Shown: positions 35,921 to 45,889, numbered from the stretch's first letter. The stretch: 64,000 nucleotides of DNA from Bacillota bacterium (GCA_023415635.1 JAEZJV010000046.1:62001-126000); one strand, 5' to 3'. Program-made: numbers and translations. Notes: generated from the sequence alone by a model not told the origin.

Positions 35921-36895
35921 TTAATAGGAACGTCCGTCAACTATAGCCTGTGTAATGGTTTCACAGTCAAATACTTCCTCGTTTACATAAACATTCTTAT
36001 CAACAGTCTCTCCAGCCTCAAGCTTATTAATAAGCTCTGCGATACGAGGACCATGAAGAGGATTACACTCTACATCAAGGTTAAACTGACCGGCAAGAAC
36101 CTTTTCAAGAGCCCACTTGTTAGCATCGAAAGCGATAACCTTTACTGCACCGTCTTTTCCGTATGTAATACCAGCTGCATCCATAGCGTCACAAGCGCCA
36201 CGAGCCATATTATCGTTCTCAGCATATATAACATTAAATTCTGTTCCGGCAGCAATAAGATCAGCAATAGCCTGCTTAGCAAGAGTTTCGTCCCAACCCT
36301 TCATATTCTGGTTAAATACGATTTCCCAGCCATTTGCCTTTGCTCCGTCTTCAATTGCTTTGGAACGGCCAAGCTGAGCGGTAGCACCAGTGTCACCACC
36401 AAGAACGGCAATCTTTGCACCGGCGATATTCTGATTCTTTAACCAATCAACAGCTTTTTTACCTTCAGCTTCGAAATCGGAACATACCATTGCAGTGTAA
36501 AGATCTTCAGGAAGCTCAAGCTTACGGTCAGCCATGATAAAGGGAATTCCGGCTTCCTTAGCAGCCTTTGCAACATCCTCCCAGCCTGCGGCCTGAAGTC
36601 CTAACACAACAAGATAATCAACTTCCTCCTGAATGAGCTGCTGAGCCTGTGAGATCTGTTTTGCATGGTCTCCCTCGCCGAAAACCATCTTGGTCTCAAA
36701 TCCTGCTTTTTCGAAGGCTTCATTAAAGGATTTCGTGTTAGCAGTACGCCAGTCTGACTCATTTGCATTTGTCTGAACTACTCCTACAACTACTTTTCCA
36801 TCTCCCTTACCTGAGGTCTCTTTATCCTTGCCGCCGCATGCTGCAAGAGAGAGAACCATAACAAATACCAGAACTAAAGAAAACAACTTCTTCAT
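35921..36895 (-). CDS. ytfQ: Sugar-binding lipoprotein, YtfQ-like (galactofuranose type)
   Basis: A 324-residue periplasmic-binding-protein lipoprotein. The signal peptide ends in the lipobox LAAC (Cys20), with GGKDKETSGKG as linker. Then VVVGVVQTNANESDWRTANT is the clear YtfQ start, followed by VDYLVVLGLQAAGWEDVAK, IMADRKLEL and a C-terminal DVECNPLHGPRIAELI. YtfQ binds galactofuranose in Escherichia coli. GGAGGAG lies 6 bases before the ATG at 36895 (the frame runs 15 bases further). It is followed by the ATPase and both permeases. Confidence 0.9.
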   Translation of the reverse strand: MKKLFSLVLVFVMVLSLAACGGKDKETSGKGDGKVVVGVVQTNANESDWRTANTKSFNEAFEKAGFETKMVFGEGDHAKQISQAQQLIQEEVDYLVVLGLQAAGWEDVAKAAKEAGIPFIMADRKLELPEDLYTAMVCSDFEAEGKKAVDWLKNQNIAGAKIAVLGGDTGATAQLGRSKAIEDGAKANGWEIVFNQNMKGWDETLAKQAIADLIAAGTEFNVIYAENDNMARGACDAMDAAGITYGKDGAVKVIAFDANKWALEKVLAGQFNLDVECNPLHGPRIAELINKLEAGETVDKNVYVNEEVFDCETITQAIVDGRSY

Positions 36896-37079
36896 AGATT
36901 TCTCCTCCATTCATATTTGCCTCATTTCATAGAAACGAGTTTACATTTGTAAGCACATTATATTCAACTTAAGAGCATATAAATACAGAATTTCTTCCTG
37001 TCTTTGTAGTTTATTTTACTATGCTTTTTATTAGGCAATGAATTGGTTAAGATTTCTATGATTTATGTTGGATTTTTTA

Positions 37080-38147
37080 CTAATAACTCCGTCCTATGCG
37101 GTCTTTACCTGCATTTTGCGCTTCAAATACCTTTTCCTCCACATAGTATACCCGATCAACCTCTTCCCCCGCTTCCAAACGTTCTATGATTTCTGCAATC
37201 AGCGGACCCTGCAGAGGATTACATTCAATGTCTACATTAATCAGCCCCGCTTCCATCTTATCAAATGCTTCTGAAACTGCATCGAAAGAAATAATGGTGA
37301 TATCTCCGTTAACTCCGCAGGTCAGTCCGGCCTCCCGTATCGCCTCAATTGCACCAAAGGTCATATCATCATTCTGGGAAACGAGGACATCGATATCCTC
37401 AAATTGCTGCAAATACTTTTTCATTACCTCCTTACCCTTTGCCTTTGTAAAATCACCGTCTTCATGGGCAAGAATTTTCCAGTTCTTATGCTGTTGGGCT
37501 ATCTCATTAAAGCCCTTCGAACGTCCAAGCTGGGCTGTTGAATTCAAAGTTCCTTCCAGCACAACAATATTTATCTCATCGAAATTCTGCTTCTTCTTTT
37601 TTTCTGAAGCTTTATCTGAAGCTTCCTCCAGCCTTTTTTTCTCCAGATATTGTTCCAGCCATCTTCCGGCTTTTAACCCCTCCTCATATTTATCAGTACC
37701 CACACTTGCGATATAATGGCTGGCATCATCAGTATCAATCATACGATCCACAAGGATGACCGGAATACCCGCATCCTTAGCTTCCTGTAAAACCGTATCC
37801 CATCCTGTCTCAGTCGTCGGTGCGATTACAATATAGTCCACCTCCTGGAAGATAAAGCTTCGTATATCCTTAATCTGGTTCTCCTGCTTCTGTCTTCCGT
37901 TACTGAAGATCAGAGAGAAACCATTTTCTTCTGTCAGAGCATTCTGAATTGATTTTGTATTTGCTGAACGCCAGTCTGATTCCGAGCCTAGCTGCGAGAA
38001 GCCAACAACAATCAAATCAGAAGCAATAGCTTCCGAATTATCAATCTCATTATACTGGAAGATTTTGATAGGCCTTAAGCTGCAGCTTACCATGGTAATC
38101 GGGATAGCCAGAAAAACCACCAAAATAATTATTAGCTTCTTATTCAT
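37080..38147 (-). CDS. Second YtfQ-like binding lipoprotein, probable sensor of the two-component system
   Basis: A 355-residue lipoprotein (lipobox MVSC, Cys22) homologous to the neighbouring YtfQ: VVGFSQLGSESDWRSANT at the start and VDIECNPLQGPLIAEIIERL at the end match almost word for word. It differs by a charged helical insert around residues 160-185 rich in Lys and Glu. It lies between the histidine kinase and ytfQ and is not part of the permease set. Such extra binding proteins next to YesM-type kinases are thought to present sugar to the kinase. AGGAG precedes the ATG. Confidence 0.85.
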   Translation of the reverse strand: MNKKLIIILVVFLAIPITMVSCSLRPIKIFQYNEIDNSEAIASDLIVVGFSQLGSESDWRSANTKSIQNALTEENGFSLIFSNGRQKQENQIKDIRSFIFQEVDYIVIAPTTETGWDTVLQEAKDAGIPVILVDRMIDTDDASHYIASVGTDKYEEGLKAGRWLEQYLEKKRLEEASDKASEKKKKQNFDEINIVVLEGTLNSTAQLGRSKGFNEIAQQHKNWKILAHEDGDFTKAKGKEVMKKYLQQFEDIDVLVSQNDDMTFGAIEAIREAGLTCGVNGDITIISFDAVSEAFDKMEAGLINVDIECNPLQGPLIAEIIERLEAGEEVDRVYYVEEKVFEAQNAGKDRIGRSY

Positions 38148-38263
38148 ACCTTCTCCTGTTCCGGCGCATGTATTTTACGTATCCTATATTTATACCGAAT
38201 GTATCTTTGAATTTTGATTACACAGGTAAAAACATTGAGAGTGTAAGTCTGTAGATTATTTCA

Positions 38264-39733
38264 CTATTCTACCTGTCGTACCGGTATCTTAATTGTGATG
38301 CTTGTACCCTCTCCCTTTTTACTTTGAATATCAAGTCCGTACCCGGTACCATAGTTTAGTTTGATCCGTTTATTGACATTGGCCAGACCGAAGCCGGTAC
38401 TCTGCTCACTTCCCGGCATTTCTATCGCTCTTTTTAACTCTTCCAGCTCCGCTTCCTCCATGCCTATACCATTATCAATCACCTTAAAGCATATGTCCTC
38501 ATCCAACCGCATACCGATTACCGTTATTTTACCTCTGGCCCTTAGCATTTTAATTCCATGATATAAAGAATTCTCAACCAGAGGCTGTAATGTCAGCTTC
38601 AATATCTGATATTGATACAATTCCTCCGGGATGATTATGTCATAATCCAGAATGTCACTATAGCGTGATTGCTGAATCTGCAGATAGCTTTTGATATGTA
38701 TCTCCTCTTCCCGAATGGATATGAAGTCCTTCCCCTTGCTGACCGCGATCCTGAAAAACTCAGACAGAGATAGCACGATGTTTATTGCTTCTTTATTCTT
38801 ACTGCCTTCGATCAGCCAGACTATCGTATCCAGTGTATTATATAAAAAATGCGGGTTAATCTGAGCCTGTAAAAGCTTTAATTCCATATTTCTTAGGTTT
38901 TCCTGTTCCTGACGGATACTGTTCACCTGCTGTTCTAATTTCATGGCCATGTCATTAAAGCTATCGGATAATATCGACAATTCATCCTGATTTTCGCAAG
39001 AGGTCCTCGTCGTAAAATCACCCTTCGCTACCAAGGCAGTCTTCTCACACAGCATACCGATAGGCTTCGTGATACTATCTGTTAAAAGTATATTCATAAG
39101 AAAAGAGGCGATAATGATAGATCCCAATGCCACAATCATAGTCGCGATTACCTTCGTAACCTGCTCATTCAAGCTCTGTCTTATGGCCTCAAAATTCTGA
39201 GTTTCGTAGTAAATATAATACTGGATTTCTTCCTGAAACAGCTCTGTCAGAATATAGATATCTGACTCCAGCATCGCAATATTTTCTTCATAATGGCCGG
39301 TCTGCATAAGATTATCACGTATTTCATTGATTCGATCCTCCAGTGTGTCAAGGTTAAGCAGGATACGCTTAATCCAACCGAGGCTCTCTCTGCTGGTAGT
39401 TATCTCACGTAGATTAGAAAAATTAATTCTTGCGGCCTCTATGAGCTCATAGGGATTTATTAAATCGTGATTATCATCAATGGATTCGAAGTTTTCTGCC
39501 TCAACCACAATCTTATACATGCTTTCATCCATCTCATCTTTAAAATTGAGGTTATAATTATTTGCCGCAGTAATTCTGCGTACAATCGTATCATATGCCG
39601 TACTGTAATTATGCAGCGCCGTAATCTGGTATATGGAGAGAATAATCATCGGTATGATGATGATGGCAGCTACTAATATAAGCTTTAGCCGCAGCGGGTA
39701 TTTAATCGGTTTATCATTCGTTACTTTCCTCAT
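38264..39733 (-). CDS. Sensor histidine kinase, YesM/LytS-like
   Basis: A 489-residue membrane kinase. TM1 is at about 15-37, a helical extracellular domain at about 40-190, TM2 at about 195-218 and a HAMP domain follows. The His_kinase domain carries LLQAQINPHFLYNTLDTIVW with the phospho-His, LTLQPLVENSLYHGI is the N box and DNGIGMEEAEL plus STGFGLANVNKRI are the G boxes. Its start overlaps the response regulator stop (ATGA). The mostly helical sensor domain would suit contact with a binding protein, not direct ligand binding. Confidence 0.92.
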   Translation of the reverse strand: MRKVTNDKPIKYPLRLKLILVAAIIIIPMIILSIYQITALHNYSTAYDTIVRRITAANNYNLNFKDEMDESMYKIVVEAENFESIDDNHDLINPYELIEAARINFSNLREITTSRESLGWIKRILLNLDTLEDRINEIRDNLMQTGHYEENIAMLESDIYILTELFQEEIQYYIYYETQNFEAIRQSLNEQVTKVIATMIVALGSIIIASFLMNILLTDSITKPIGMLCEKTALVAKGDFTTRTSCENQDELSILSDSFNDMAMKLEQQVNSIRQEQENLRNMELKLLQAQINPHFLYNTLDTIVWLIEGSKNKEAINIVLSLSEFFRIAVSKGKDFISIREEEIHIKSYLQIQQSRYSDILDYDIIIPEELYQYQILKLTLQPLVENSLYHGIKMLRARGKITVIGMRLDEDICFKVIDNGIGMEEAELEELKRAIEMPGSEQSTGFGLANVNKRIKLNYGTGYGLDIQSKKGEGTSITIKIPVRQVE

Positions 39734-41352
39734 TCTTCCCCTTTCCCCTGCATCCTATATTCAGACGGCGTACAATTCTGTGTTTTTTTAAATATATAGC
39801 TGAAATAATGGGAATCCAGATAACCTACCAAAAAACCAATCTCCGTTATCCTCTTGCTCGAGCACCTTAAATACTCTTTCGCTTTTTCCATACGAATTTC
39901 TGTAAGATATTCGATAAATGTCATTCCGGTTTCCTGATTGAACAGTGAGCTGAAGTAGTTGGGGCTGATATTAACCTTTGATGCAACCTGATCCAGCGAC
40001 AGATCACTCATAGAATATCTAAGATGAATATATTCCTTTGCTTTCTCTATAAGTCCGGAATATCTTTTCTGACTGCTCATATTACGCAGATCAATCGCTT
40101 CCTTCAATATGGTTTTATAGAATTTCTTAAAATCCTCCAGGCTGTTAAGCTGTTCATTGAAATCATTCATATTCTTAAGGCTGTTGTCTATTTTCTCTTT
40201 TGAACACTTCAGATTCTTAAGGAATTTCATAATGGCAGAGTATCCATCCATCATGATATACTGACGAAACAGGGTGGAGTTCATGGCATTGGCATCAAAG
40301 CCGTCAAAGTACCTGTCTACAAATTCATCCACATCCTGTAATGTTCCTCTCTTTAAGAATTCCTCCAAGAGAATTCGATCCAGTTTCTCAAGATTCAATT
40401 CACTGACATTAATCCATTTACCAATCTGATCTTGTATATTATGTACATCACGGTGGGATAGAAACTGATCCCCGCGTTCAAAATAACGCAGCGAAAAAGC
40501 CCGATTGGCATCCAGATAGGACTGATTTAAATCGCGGACACGATGAACTACCCTACCTATTCCTCCAAAATAATGTACTCGCCCGTCACATACCTGAATT
40601 AGCAGATTACATAATTCATTCGTTATCACTTCAATCTGTTCTTCATTCTCACCCAGCAGGATAAATGCCCAGCCATCCATACCACGTTCGAAAACCTTTA
40701 TATTGGAATATTTCCTTAAAGCTTCCTGCATTCTGGCTTCACAGTGCACAATATCATTGGAGTATTCATACATGTCCTCCTGCACTTTAAATTGAAATAG
40801 CAGCACGCAGAAGGCACTTGCTACCATGTCAATACCAAGCTCTTCTTCCTGCTCTATGATCTGTGATAAACTTATTTTACCGCTGACTAATGCATTAAAG
40901 AAATCCTTTCTTTTCTCACCCTGCTTCTGATAAACCAAAAGCTGATACTGCTCTAGCATCCGTTTATCCTTCCGCTCCCTTTCGATAGCTGCCGCCGCAT
41001 TTTTCACTGCAGCCAAAAGCTTATTGGAGGTGACAGGTTTCAGAAGATATTCGGTGATGCCTATATCGATTGCCTGCTGGGCATATCCGAAATCGCTATA
41101 TCCGCTGATAATGATTATCTTCAGCTGTGGCATCTCCTTTTTCAACAGCTTACTTAATTCCAAGCCATCCATAAACGGCATCTTAATATCCGTAATCAGA
41201 ATATCCGGTTGTTCTCTTAATATCATAGGATATGCTAATTCTCCGTCACTTTCATCCCCTACAATCTCAAAGTCTTCCTCTTCCCAATGAATATTGTTCT
41301 TAATACCTTCCCGTAAGACTATTTCATCCTCAACTAAAAAAACTTTATACAT
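39730..41352 (-). CDS. AraC-type response regulator, YesN-like
   Basis: A 540-residue regulator. The receiver domain (1-120) has acidic pocket VEDE (7-10), phospho-acceptor Asp55 in ITDIKMPFMDG and Lys in LLKPVTS. A long linker (about 130-430) follows. The AraC helix-turn-helix pair at about 440-535 has SLDQVASKVNISPNYFSSLF, RITEIGFLVGYLDSHYFSYI and FKKTQNCTPSEYRMQ. It is the first gene of the long minus-strand block and probably activates the sugar importer genes downstream. GGGGGG lies 4 bases before the ATG. Confidence 0.92.
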   Translation of the reverse strand: MYKVFLVEDEIVLREGIKNNIHWEEEDFEIVGDESDGELAYPMILREQPDILITDIKMPFMDGLELSKLLKKEMPQLKIIIISGYSDFGYAQQAIDIGITEYLLKPVTSNKLLAAVKNAAAAIERERKDKRMLEQYQLLVYQKQGEKRKDFFNALVSGKISLSQIIEQEEELGIDMVASAFCVLLFQFKVQEDMYEYSNDIVHCEARMQEALRKYSNIKVFERGMDGWAFILLGENEEQIEVITNELCNLLIQVCDGRVHYFGGIGRVVHRVRDLNQSYLDANRAFSLRYFERGDQFLSHRDVHNIQDQIGKWINVSELNLEKLDRILLEEFLKRGTLQDVDEFVDRYFDGFDANAMNSTLFRQYIMMDGYSAIMKFLKNLKCSKEKIDNSLKNMNDFNEQLNSLEDFKKFYKTILKEAIDLRNMSSQKRYSGLIEKAKEYIHLRYSMSDLSLDQVASKVNISPNYFSSLFNQETGMTFIEYLTEIRMEKAKEYLRCSSKRITEIGFLVGYLDSHYFSYIFKKTQNCTPSEYRMQGKGEE

Positions 41353-41402
41353 ATGCCCCCCATAATACGTAATATACTATTACATTTTGTAGCATTTCTG
41401 CA

Positions 41403-41921
41403 TTATATCAGTTTGTTAGAATGTCTTGAGTCTGGCATGATTGCGTTCAACCATTGAATAACCGGGTCCAAATTTCCCTTTTGTACACCATCATATCCAT
41501 TTTCAATGTGAGAGATGGCTTCTATTATGCTTTCTTCTTTATCCTTACGGCTTTTCAGCATTTTTAAAAACATGGACATCATGATTTTATCCATACCCTT
41601 CAGCTCCTGTAGAGGGAGACAGCCGCCCCGCAGATAGAAAAACGGTATTTCTTTCATCTTATTCCTTGCTATAACTGTATCGATATTAAGCTCAGCAGTT
41701 CGTCCGGTACCCGATGCACAAACCGCTTTTACATTATACTTCCGTAATTTTTCAAATCCCTGTATCTTCCCTGCTTTCAGCCAGCCCAAAAATATAATCT
41801 CCTCTGTTTGAGGCACCTTTGAGATTTCTTTTACCTTATATACCTGCAATCTCATCTCTGTAGCAAGCATATCAGCATATCTTTTGGTAAAGCCCGTCTT
41901 TGATTCATAAACAATTACCAA
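41403..41921 (-). CDS. Flavodoxin-domain protein
   Basis: A 172-residue protein with a flavodoxin-like fold. The first strand and phosphate loop VIVYESKTGFTKRYADML (2-19) and the FLGWLKAGKIQG segment match the flavodoxin_5-type domain (protoporphyrinogen oxidase HemG-like). The C-terminal 60 residues are helical. It begins with TTG, preceded by AGGAGG at 11 bases; no ATG lies before the first strand. FMN binding and electron transfer are inferred. It diverges from the propeller gene at 42077. Confidence 0.78.
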   Translation of the reverse strand: MVIVYESKTGFTKRYADMLATEMRLQVYKVKEISKVPQTEEIIFLGWLKAGKIQGFEKLRKYNVKAVCASGTGRTAELNIDTVIARNKMKEIPFFYLRGGCLPLQELKGMDKIMMSMFLKMLKSRKDKEESIIEAISHIENGYDGVQKGNLDPVIQWLNAIMPDSRHSNKLI

Positions 41922-42076
41922 AATATCTTCTACCTCCTATGAAATAATATAATAAATTTCATATTCCCCCTTCATATATTTGGAACATTGTATCACTTCT
42001 GCACAATATTTTCAATATAACCGGACCAAAAATATCCTGTCCTACTAGATATCTAAAGTGACCTCATGATATAATA

Positions 42077-43312
42077 ATGGCATCAGAAACGAAAGAGAAA
42101 CCCACGTGGGTTAAGGGGGAACCGAAAAAAATTATGTTTCAAAACAATCTTCAACACACAGGAGTATACAAAACCAAGGATAGTGTTAAGGAAAAAACCG
42201 TGAAATGGAAATTCAAAACCGAAGGTAAGATTTATTCTTCACCCGTGCTTTATAACGGTGTATCCTTCTTTGGAAGCACTGATGATTACTTGTATGCAGT
42301 AGATAATAAGGAGGGGACTCTTAAATGGAAATTTAAAACCGGAGGAGCTGTCAACTCTACCGCAGCGATTTATAACAATGCTGCATTTTTTAATTCAGCG
42401 GACGGATCTCTCTATGCTGTTGATATCGTAAGCGGTAAATTAATGTGGGAATTTAAGACAAAAGGAGAAAGGGTTTATGACCTCTGGGACTATTATCTTT
42501 CCTCCCCGGTAATTTATAATAACCTTGTGTACTTTGGCAGTGGTGATGGTAATCTCTATGCTTTAAATGCCATAAACGGAACTCTGGAATGGAAATTCAA
42601 AACAAAAGGAATCATACATGCAACGCCTGCCATTGAGAATGGAACCGTCTATATTGGTAATTATGAAGGTTATTTCTATGCAATCGATGCCTCTACCGGT
42701 AAGAAGAAATGGAAGTTTAAAACCGTTGGGGATACTTGGTTCCCTCTGGGAGAGGTACAGAGTTCGGCTGCTGTATCCGATGGAATCGTTTACTTCGGAA
42801 GTCGTGATTATAACATCTATGCACTAGATACAGAAAAGGGAACCGGAAAGTGGAACTATAAAGTGCCCAACAGTTGGGTGATCTCTACACCAGCAATCAA
42901 GGACGGAGTAATCTATTTCGGTACCTCCGATGCACAGCGCTATTATGCTATGGATGCCAAGAGCGGTGAGAAGAAATGGGAAGTGAAGCTGAATCTCAAT
43001 GTGTTTTCTTCTGCCGCAATCGTTGATCAATCCTTATACTTTGGATGCTTTAACGGAAAGCTTTATAACGTGGCATTAGAAACCGGTAATATCAATTGGA
43101 CCTATCAAACTGATGCCAGCAAAGCAAATTACTCGAAGGTATTTCATTCTGAGGATCATATTATCAAAGGCCTGGAGGACAGCTATAACTGGGACATGAA
43201 AGTAATCTATGAGCTGTTTCATTCCTTAGGCTCTATTCTATCCTCTCCGGTAGTTGATAATCACATCGTATACTTTGGAAGTACTGATGGATATTTTTAC
43301 GCTTTGCATTAA
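42077..43312 (+). CDS. PQQ-like beta-propeller repeat protein, no signal peptide
   Basis: A 411-residue protein built of about eight propeller repeats. Each has a variant of KWKFKTxG, a line such as SSPVIYNNLVYFGSGDG and LYALNAxxG. The repeats resemble PQQ-dependent dehydrogenase or BamB blades, but no PQQ or metal residues or Cys pair are evident. No signal peptide or membrane segment is seen, so it is cytosolic as annotated. The start is uncertain: the ATG at 42077 has no ribosome binding site and abuts a TATAAT (42069-42074). An ATG at 42134 follows a GGGGGA at 13 bases. Function unknown. Confidence 0.8.
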   Translation: MASETKEKPTWVKGEPKKIMFQNNLQHTGVYKTKDSVKEKTVKWKFKTEGKIYSSPVLYNGVSFFGSTDDYLYAVDNKEGTLKWKFKTGGAVNSTAAIYNNAAFFNSADGSLYAVDIVSGKLMWEFKTKGERVYDLWDYYLSSPVIYNNLVYFGSGDGNLYALNAINGTLEWKFKTKGIIHATPAIENGTVYIGNYEGYFYAIDASTGKKKWKFKTVGDTWFPLGEVQSSAAVSDGIVYFGSRDYNIYALDTEKGTGKWNYKVPNSWVISTPAIKDGVIYFGTSDAQRYYAMDAKSGEKKWEVKLNLNVFSSAAIVDQSLYFGCFNGKLYNVALETGNINWTYQTDASKANYSKVFHSEDHIIKGLEDSYNWDMKVIYELFHSLGSILSSPVVDNHIVYFGSTDGYFYALH

Positions 43313-43362
43313 ATAACTCAGCCAGTCAGTTCAATTTATTATAGCATAGCACAGTACAGATG

Positions 43363-43391
43363 AAAAGAGAGGCTATCATAGCCTCTCTTTT
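43363..43391 (+). terminator. Terminator after the propeller gene
   Basis: A perfect 13-base stem (43363-43375 with 43379-43391) with a 3-base loop and flanking A/T runs, usable in both directions. The rest of the gap to 43582 shows no gene. Confidence 0.85.
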
Positions 43392-43582
43392 CAATTTCCA
43401 CAGCTATACCCTGACGTTAATTTTCAGAGTAATAATTGGTATGATCAGCATTCTGTTCCCATTCCCAACCAATAAAAGCGCAGGTACAAAAGCTATTAGC
43501 CGAAATTCACACAACAAGACGGATGAAATATCATTGTCTAATACTTCCTAATGTCAATACAAATACCGCACCTGATTTCACT

Positions 43583-44710
43583 TTATAATTTATGATGAAA
43601 ATCACTCATTGCTTCTGAGATTTTAATCTGCTGTGGACAGACCTCCTCACAGCTTCTGCATCCAATGCAGGCCCCTGGCTTTTTCTCCTCCGGAAGTGTC
43701 ATAAGTACCATAGGGACTATAAAACCACCGCCTGAATAACTGTGCTCGTTATATAGGGTTAAAAGGGATGGAATATCCAGCTCCTGCGGGCAATGGCTTG
43801 TGCAATATCGGCATGAGGTACATGGAAGAATTTTCTTTTTCAGCATATCATCTGCAACGCATAAAAGAAAGTCACATTCCTCTTTATTCAGAGGCCTCTC
43901 ATCCTCGAAGGTATGAATGTTCTCTACCATTTGTTCGTAATCAGACATTCCGGACAAGATAACTTTAACACTTGGTAATGTCAACAAAAAGCGGAAGGCC
44001 CATGCCGGTATTTTCTCTTCCGGACGTAATTCCTTTAGCTTTGCTTCATCCTCTTCTGACAATTTGCACAGGCTGCCTCCGCGAAGAGGCTCCATCACCC
44101 ATACCGGGATTTGATACTCCTGTGCAAGTTCAACCTTTGCCTTTGCATTCTGCAGGGACCAGTCGAGATAGTTCAATTGCAGCTGACAAAATTCCATTGT
44201 ATCACCGTAAGCCTCAAGAAAACGTTTCATAACCTCATAGCTTCCATGCACAGAAAAACCAAGGTGACGGATACGTCCATTTTCCTTTTGCTTAACTAAG
44301 TAATCATATATGCCATACTTTGGATCCAGATAAGCTTCAATATTCATCTCACAGACATTATGTATCAGATAGAAATCAAAATATTCCACCCTGCATCTTT
44401 TTAACTGCTCCTCAAAAATCATCTCAACCTTTGCCCAATTAGCAGAATCATAGCCCGGAAATTTATCTGCCAGGTAAAAGCTTTCCCTGGGATAACTACT
44501 TAAGGCCTTACCCATCACAACCTCAGATTGTCCGTCATGATAGCCCCAGGCTGTATCAAAGTAGTTAATTCCGTGCTTCATTGCATAGGCAACCATTTTA
44601 TCTGTCTCTTCTTCATTGATCCTGGAATACGATCCATCAATAACCGGGAGGCGCATCGTTCCCATACCCAAAGCAGACAGCTTTAGCTCTTGAAATTCTT
44701 TATAAATCAT
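43583..44710 (-). CDS. Aldo/keto reductase with C-terminal 2[4Fe-4S] ferredoxin domain
   Basis: A 375-residue fusion. The AKR barrel (about 1-280) shows FDTAWGYHDGQSE with the catalytic Asp and Tyr, LADKFP with the Lys and LIHNVCEM with the His. The C-terminal domain has CTSCRYCTSHCP and CIGCRSCEEVCP, enough for two [4Fe-4S] clusters. Proteins of this architecture are common in strict anaerobes and probably couple ferredoxin and carbonyl chemistry. The frame starts with TTG at 44719 directly on the ribosome binding site; the ATG at 44710 (9 bases from GGAAGG) is more likely. Confidence 0.92.
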   Translation of the reverse strand: MIYKEFQELKLSALGMGTMRLPVIDGSYSRINEEETDKMVAYAMKHGINYFDTAWGYHDGQSEVVMGKALSSYPRESFYLADKFPGYDSANWAKVEMIFEEQLKRCRVEYFDFYLIHNVCEMNIEAYLDPKYGIYDYLVKQKENGRIRHLGFSVHGSYEVMKRFLEAYGDTMEFCQLQLNYLDWSLQNAKAKVELAQEYQIPVWVMEPLRGGSLCKLSEEDEAKLKELRPEEKIPAWAFRFLLTLPSVKVILSGMSDYEQMVENIHTFEDERPLNKEECDFLLCVADDMLKKKILPCTSCRYCTSHCPQELDIPSLLTLYNEHSYSGGGFIVPMVLMTLPEEKKPGACIGCRSCEEVCPQQIKISEAMSDFHHKL

Positions 44711-44873
44711 ACTCTCCAACCTTCCTTATACGAATACTATTTGTATTATATATTGCAGGAGACTTCGTAAGCAGTCATACAAATTCTTATCCCATCTTCA
44801 GACCTTCTACTGTCCTCCCAGGTATGATTGTAATACTTAGAGTTAACTCCAAGTCAAGAGCTTTTATACTCAT

Positions 44874-45758
44874 TTATACCGATATTTCTATTAGCAAATC
44901 AATAAAAGCCTTAAGAGCAGTGGATATCCATTTATCCTTATGGTAAAGCACTTGAGTAAATATCGGAAATTCGGGCCCCCTCCAATTTAATCTTACGAGA
45001 CGTTTTTGTTGAAGCTCTTCCTCAATAGCTGTCAATGGCAGAAATGTAATTCCCATTCCACTTAATACCAGCTGCTTGATAGCCTGAACATTACCTGTTT
45101 CAATAATTGACCGGGGCTTTATATCAAATTGTGACATTATATGATCAAAAAGTGCTCTGTAGCCACAGCAAGGTTCCGTTAAAATCAGGGGTTCTCCTGA
45201 CAAATCCTTCGGAAATATCTCTTCCTTGCTTGCTAAAGCATGCTCGGGTACGCAAAAAAGCGCCATCGGTTCTGCTTTTTGCCATATAGTAATAAAGTCT
45301 CCACTCCATATTTTCTGGTCTATAAAAAAAGCTATATCAATGATGTTCTCCTTCAATGAACGCATAAACTCATCCCTAGTACCAAACTTAATTAAGATTT
45401 CAACCTCCGGGTAGCGGGTCCGGTATTCTTTTAAAAGCTTTGGCAGCCTAGTTACACATAAGCTTTCAACCGCTCCGATAGTTAAAGTCCCACTCGGCTT
45501 ATCCTGATCTCCAATTATGTTTTTTGCATCATAGGATAATTTTATAAGCTGTTCCGCAATCGGTAATAGCTTTTTGCCCTCCGGTGTTAATGCAATGTTA
45601 TGCCCCAGGCGTTCGAACAGTCTCACATTTAGCTCCTGCTCAAGCAACTGTATTTGTGAGGAAATAGAGGATTGAGCATATCCCAGCTCCAATGCCGCTT
45701 TTGAAAAGCTTTGCAGCTTTGCGATTGTAATAAAAGTACATAGTTGTCTGAATTCCAT
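44874..45758 (-). CDS. LysR family transcriptional regulator
   Basis: A 294-residue LysR regulator. The helix-turn-helix lies in MEFRQLCTFITIAKLQSFSK through SSISSQIQLLEQELNVRLFE (1-60). The effector domain follows with GTLTIGAVESLCVTRLPKLL and ends near VLYHKDKWISTALKAFIDLL. The frame runs on to 45839, but AAGGGGG lies 7 bases before the ATG at 45758, which is also the standard LysR start. It diverges from the DinB-like gene at 45890, the usual arrangement for a LysR target. The inducer is unknown. Confidence 0.92.
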   Translation of the reverse strand: MEFRQLCTFITIAKLQSFSKAALELGYAQSSISSQIQLLEQELNVRLFERLGHNIALTPEGKKLLPIAEQLIKLSYDAKNIIGDQDKPSGTLTIGAVESLCVTRLPKLLKEYRTRYPEVEILIKFGTRDEFMRSLKENIIDIAFFIDQKIWSGDFITIWQKAEPMALFCVPEHALASKEEIFPKDLSGEPLILTEPCCGYRALFDHIMSQFDIKPRSIIETGNVQAIKQLVLSGMGITFLPLTAIEEELQQKRLVRLNWRGPEFPIFTQVLYHKDKWISTALKAFIDLLIEISV

Positions 45759-45889
45759 GAATACAGCCCCCTTATCGAAATAATCGAATAATCTTATAGA
45801 AACTATCGATTTTACTATATGTTTTTTATATGATAACATAATGTATCATTTTAATATATAGATTTTTTAATACGAAGGGGGTTCTTAGC

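Noticed and set aside
35801..36442. 213-codon plus-strand frame opposite ytfQ
   Set aside because: It is antisense to a clear binding-protein gene, has no ribosome binding site and reads as low-complexity Ser/Ile-rich sequence.
43360..43551. 63-codon plus-strand frame after the propeller gene
   Set aside because: It begins within a perfect terminator hairpin and has no homology I can recognise.
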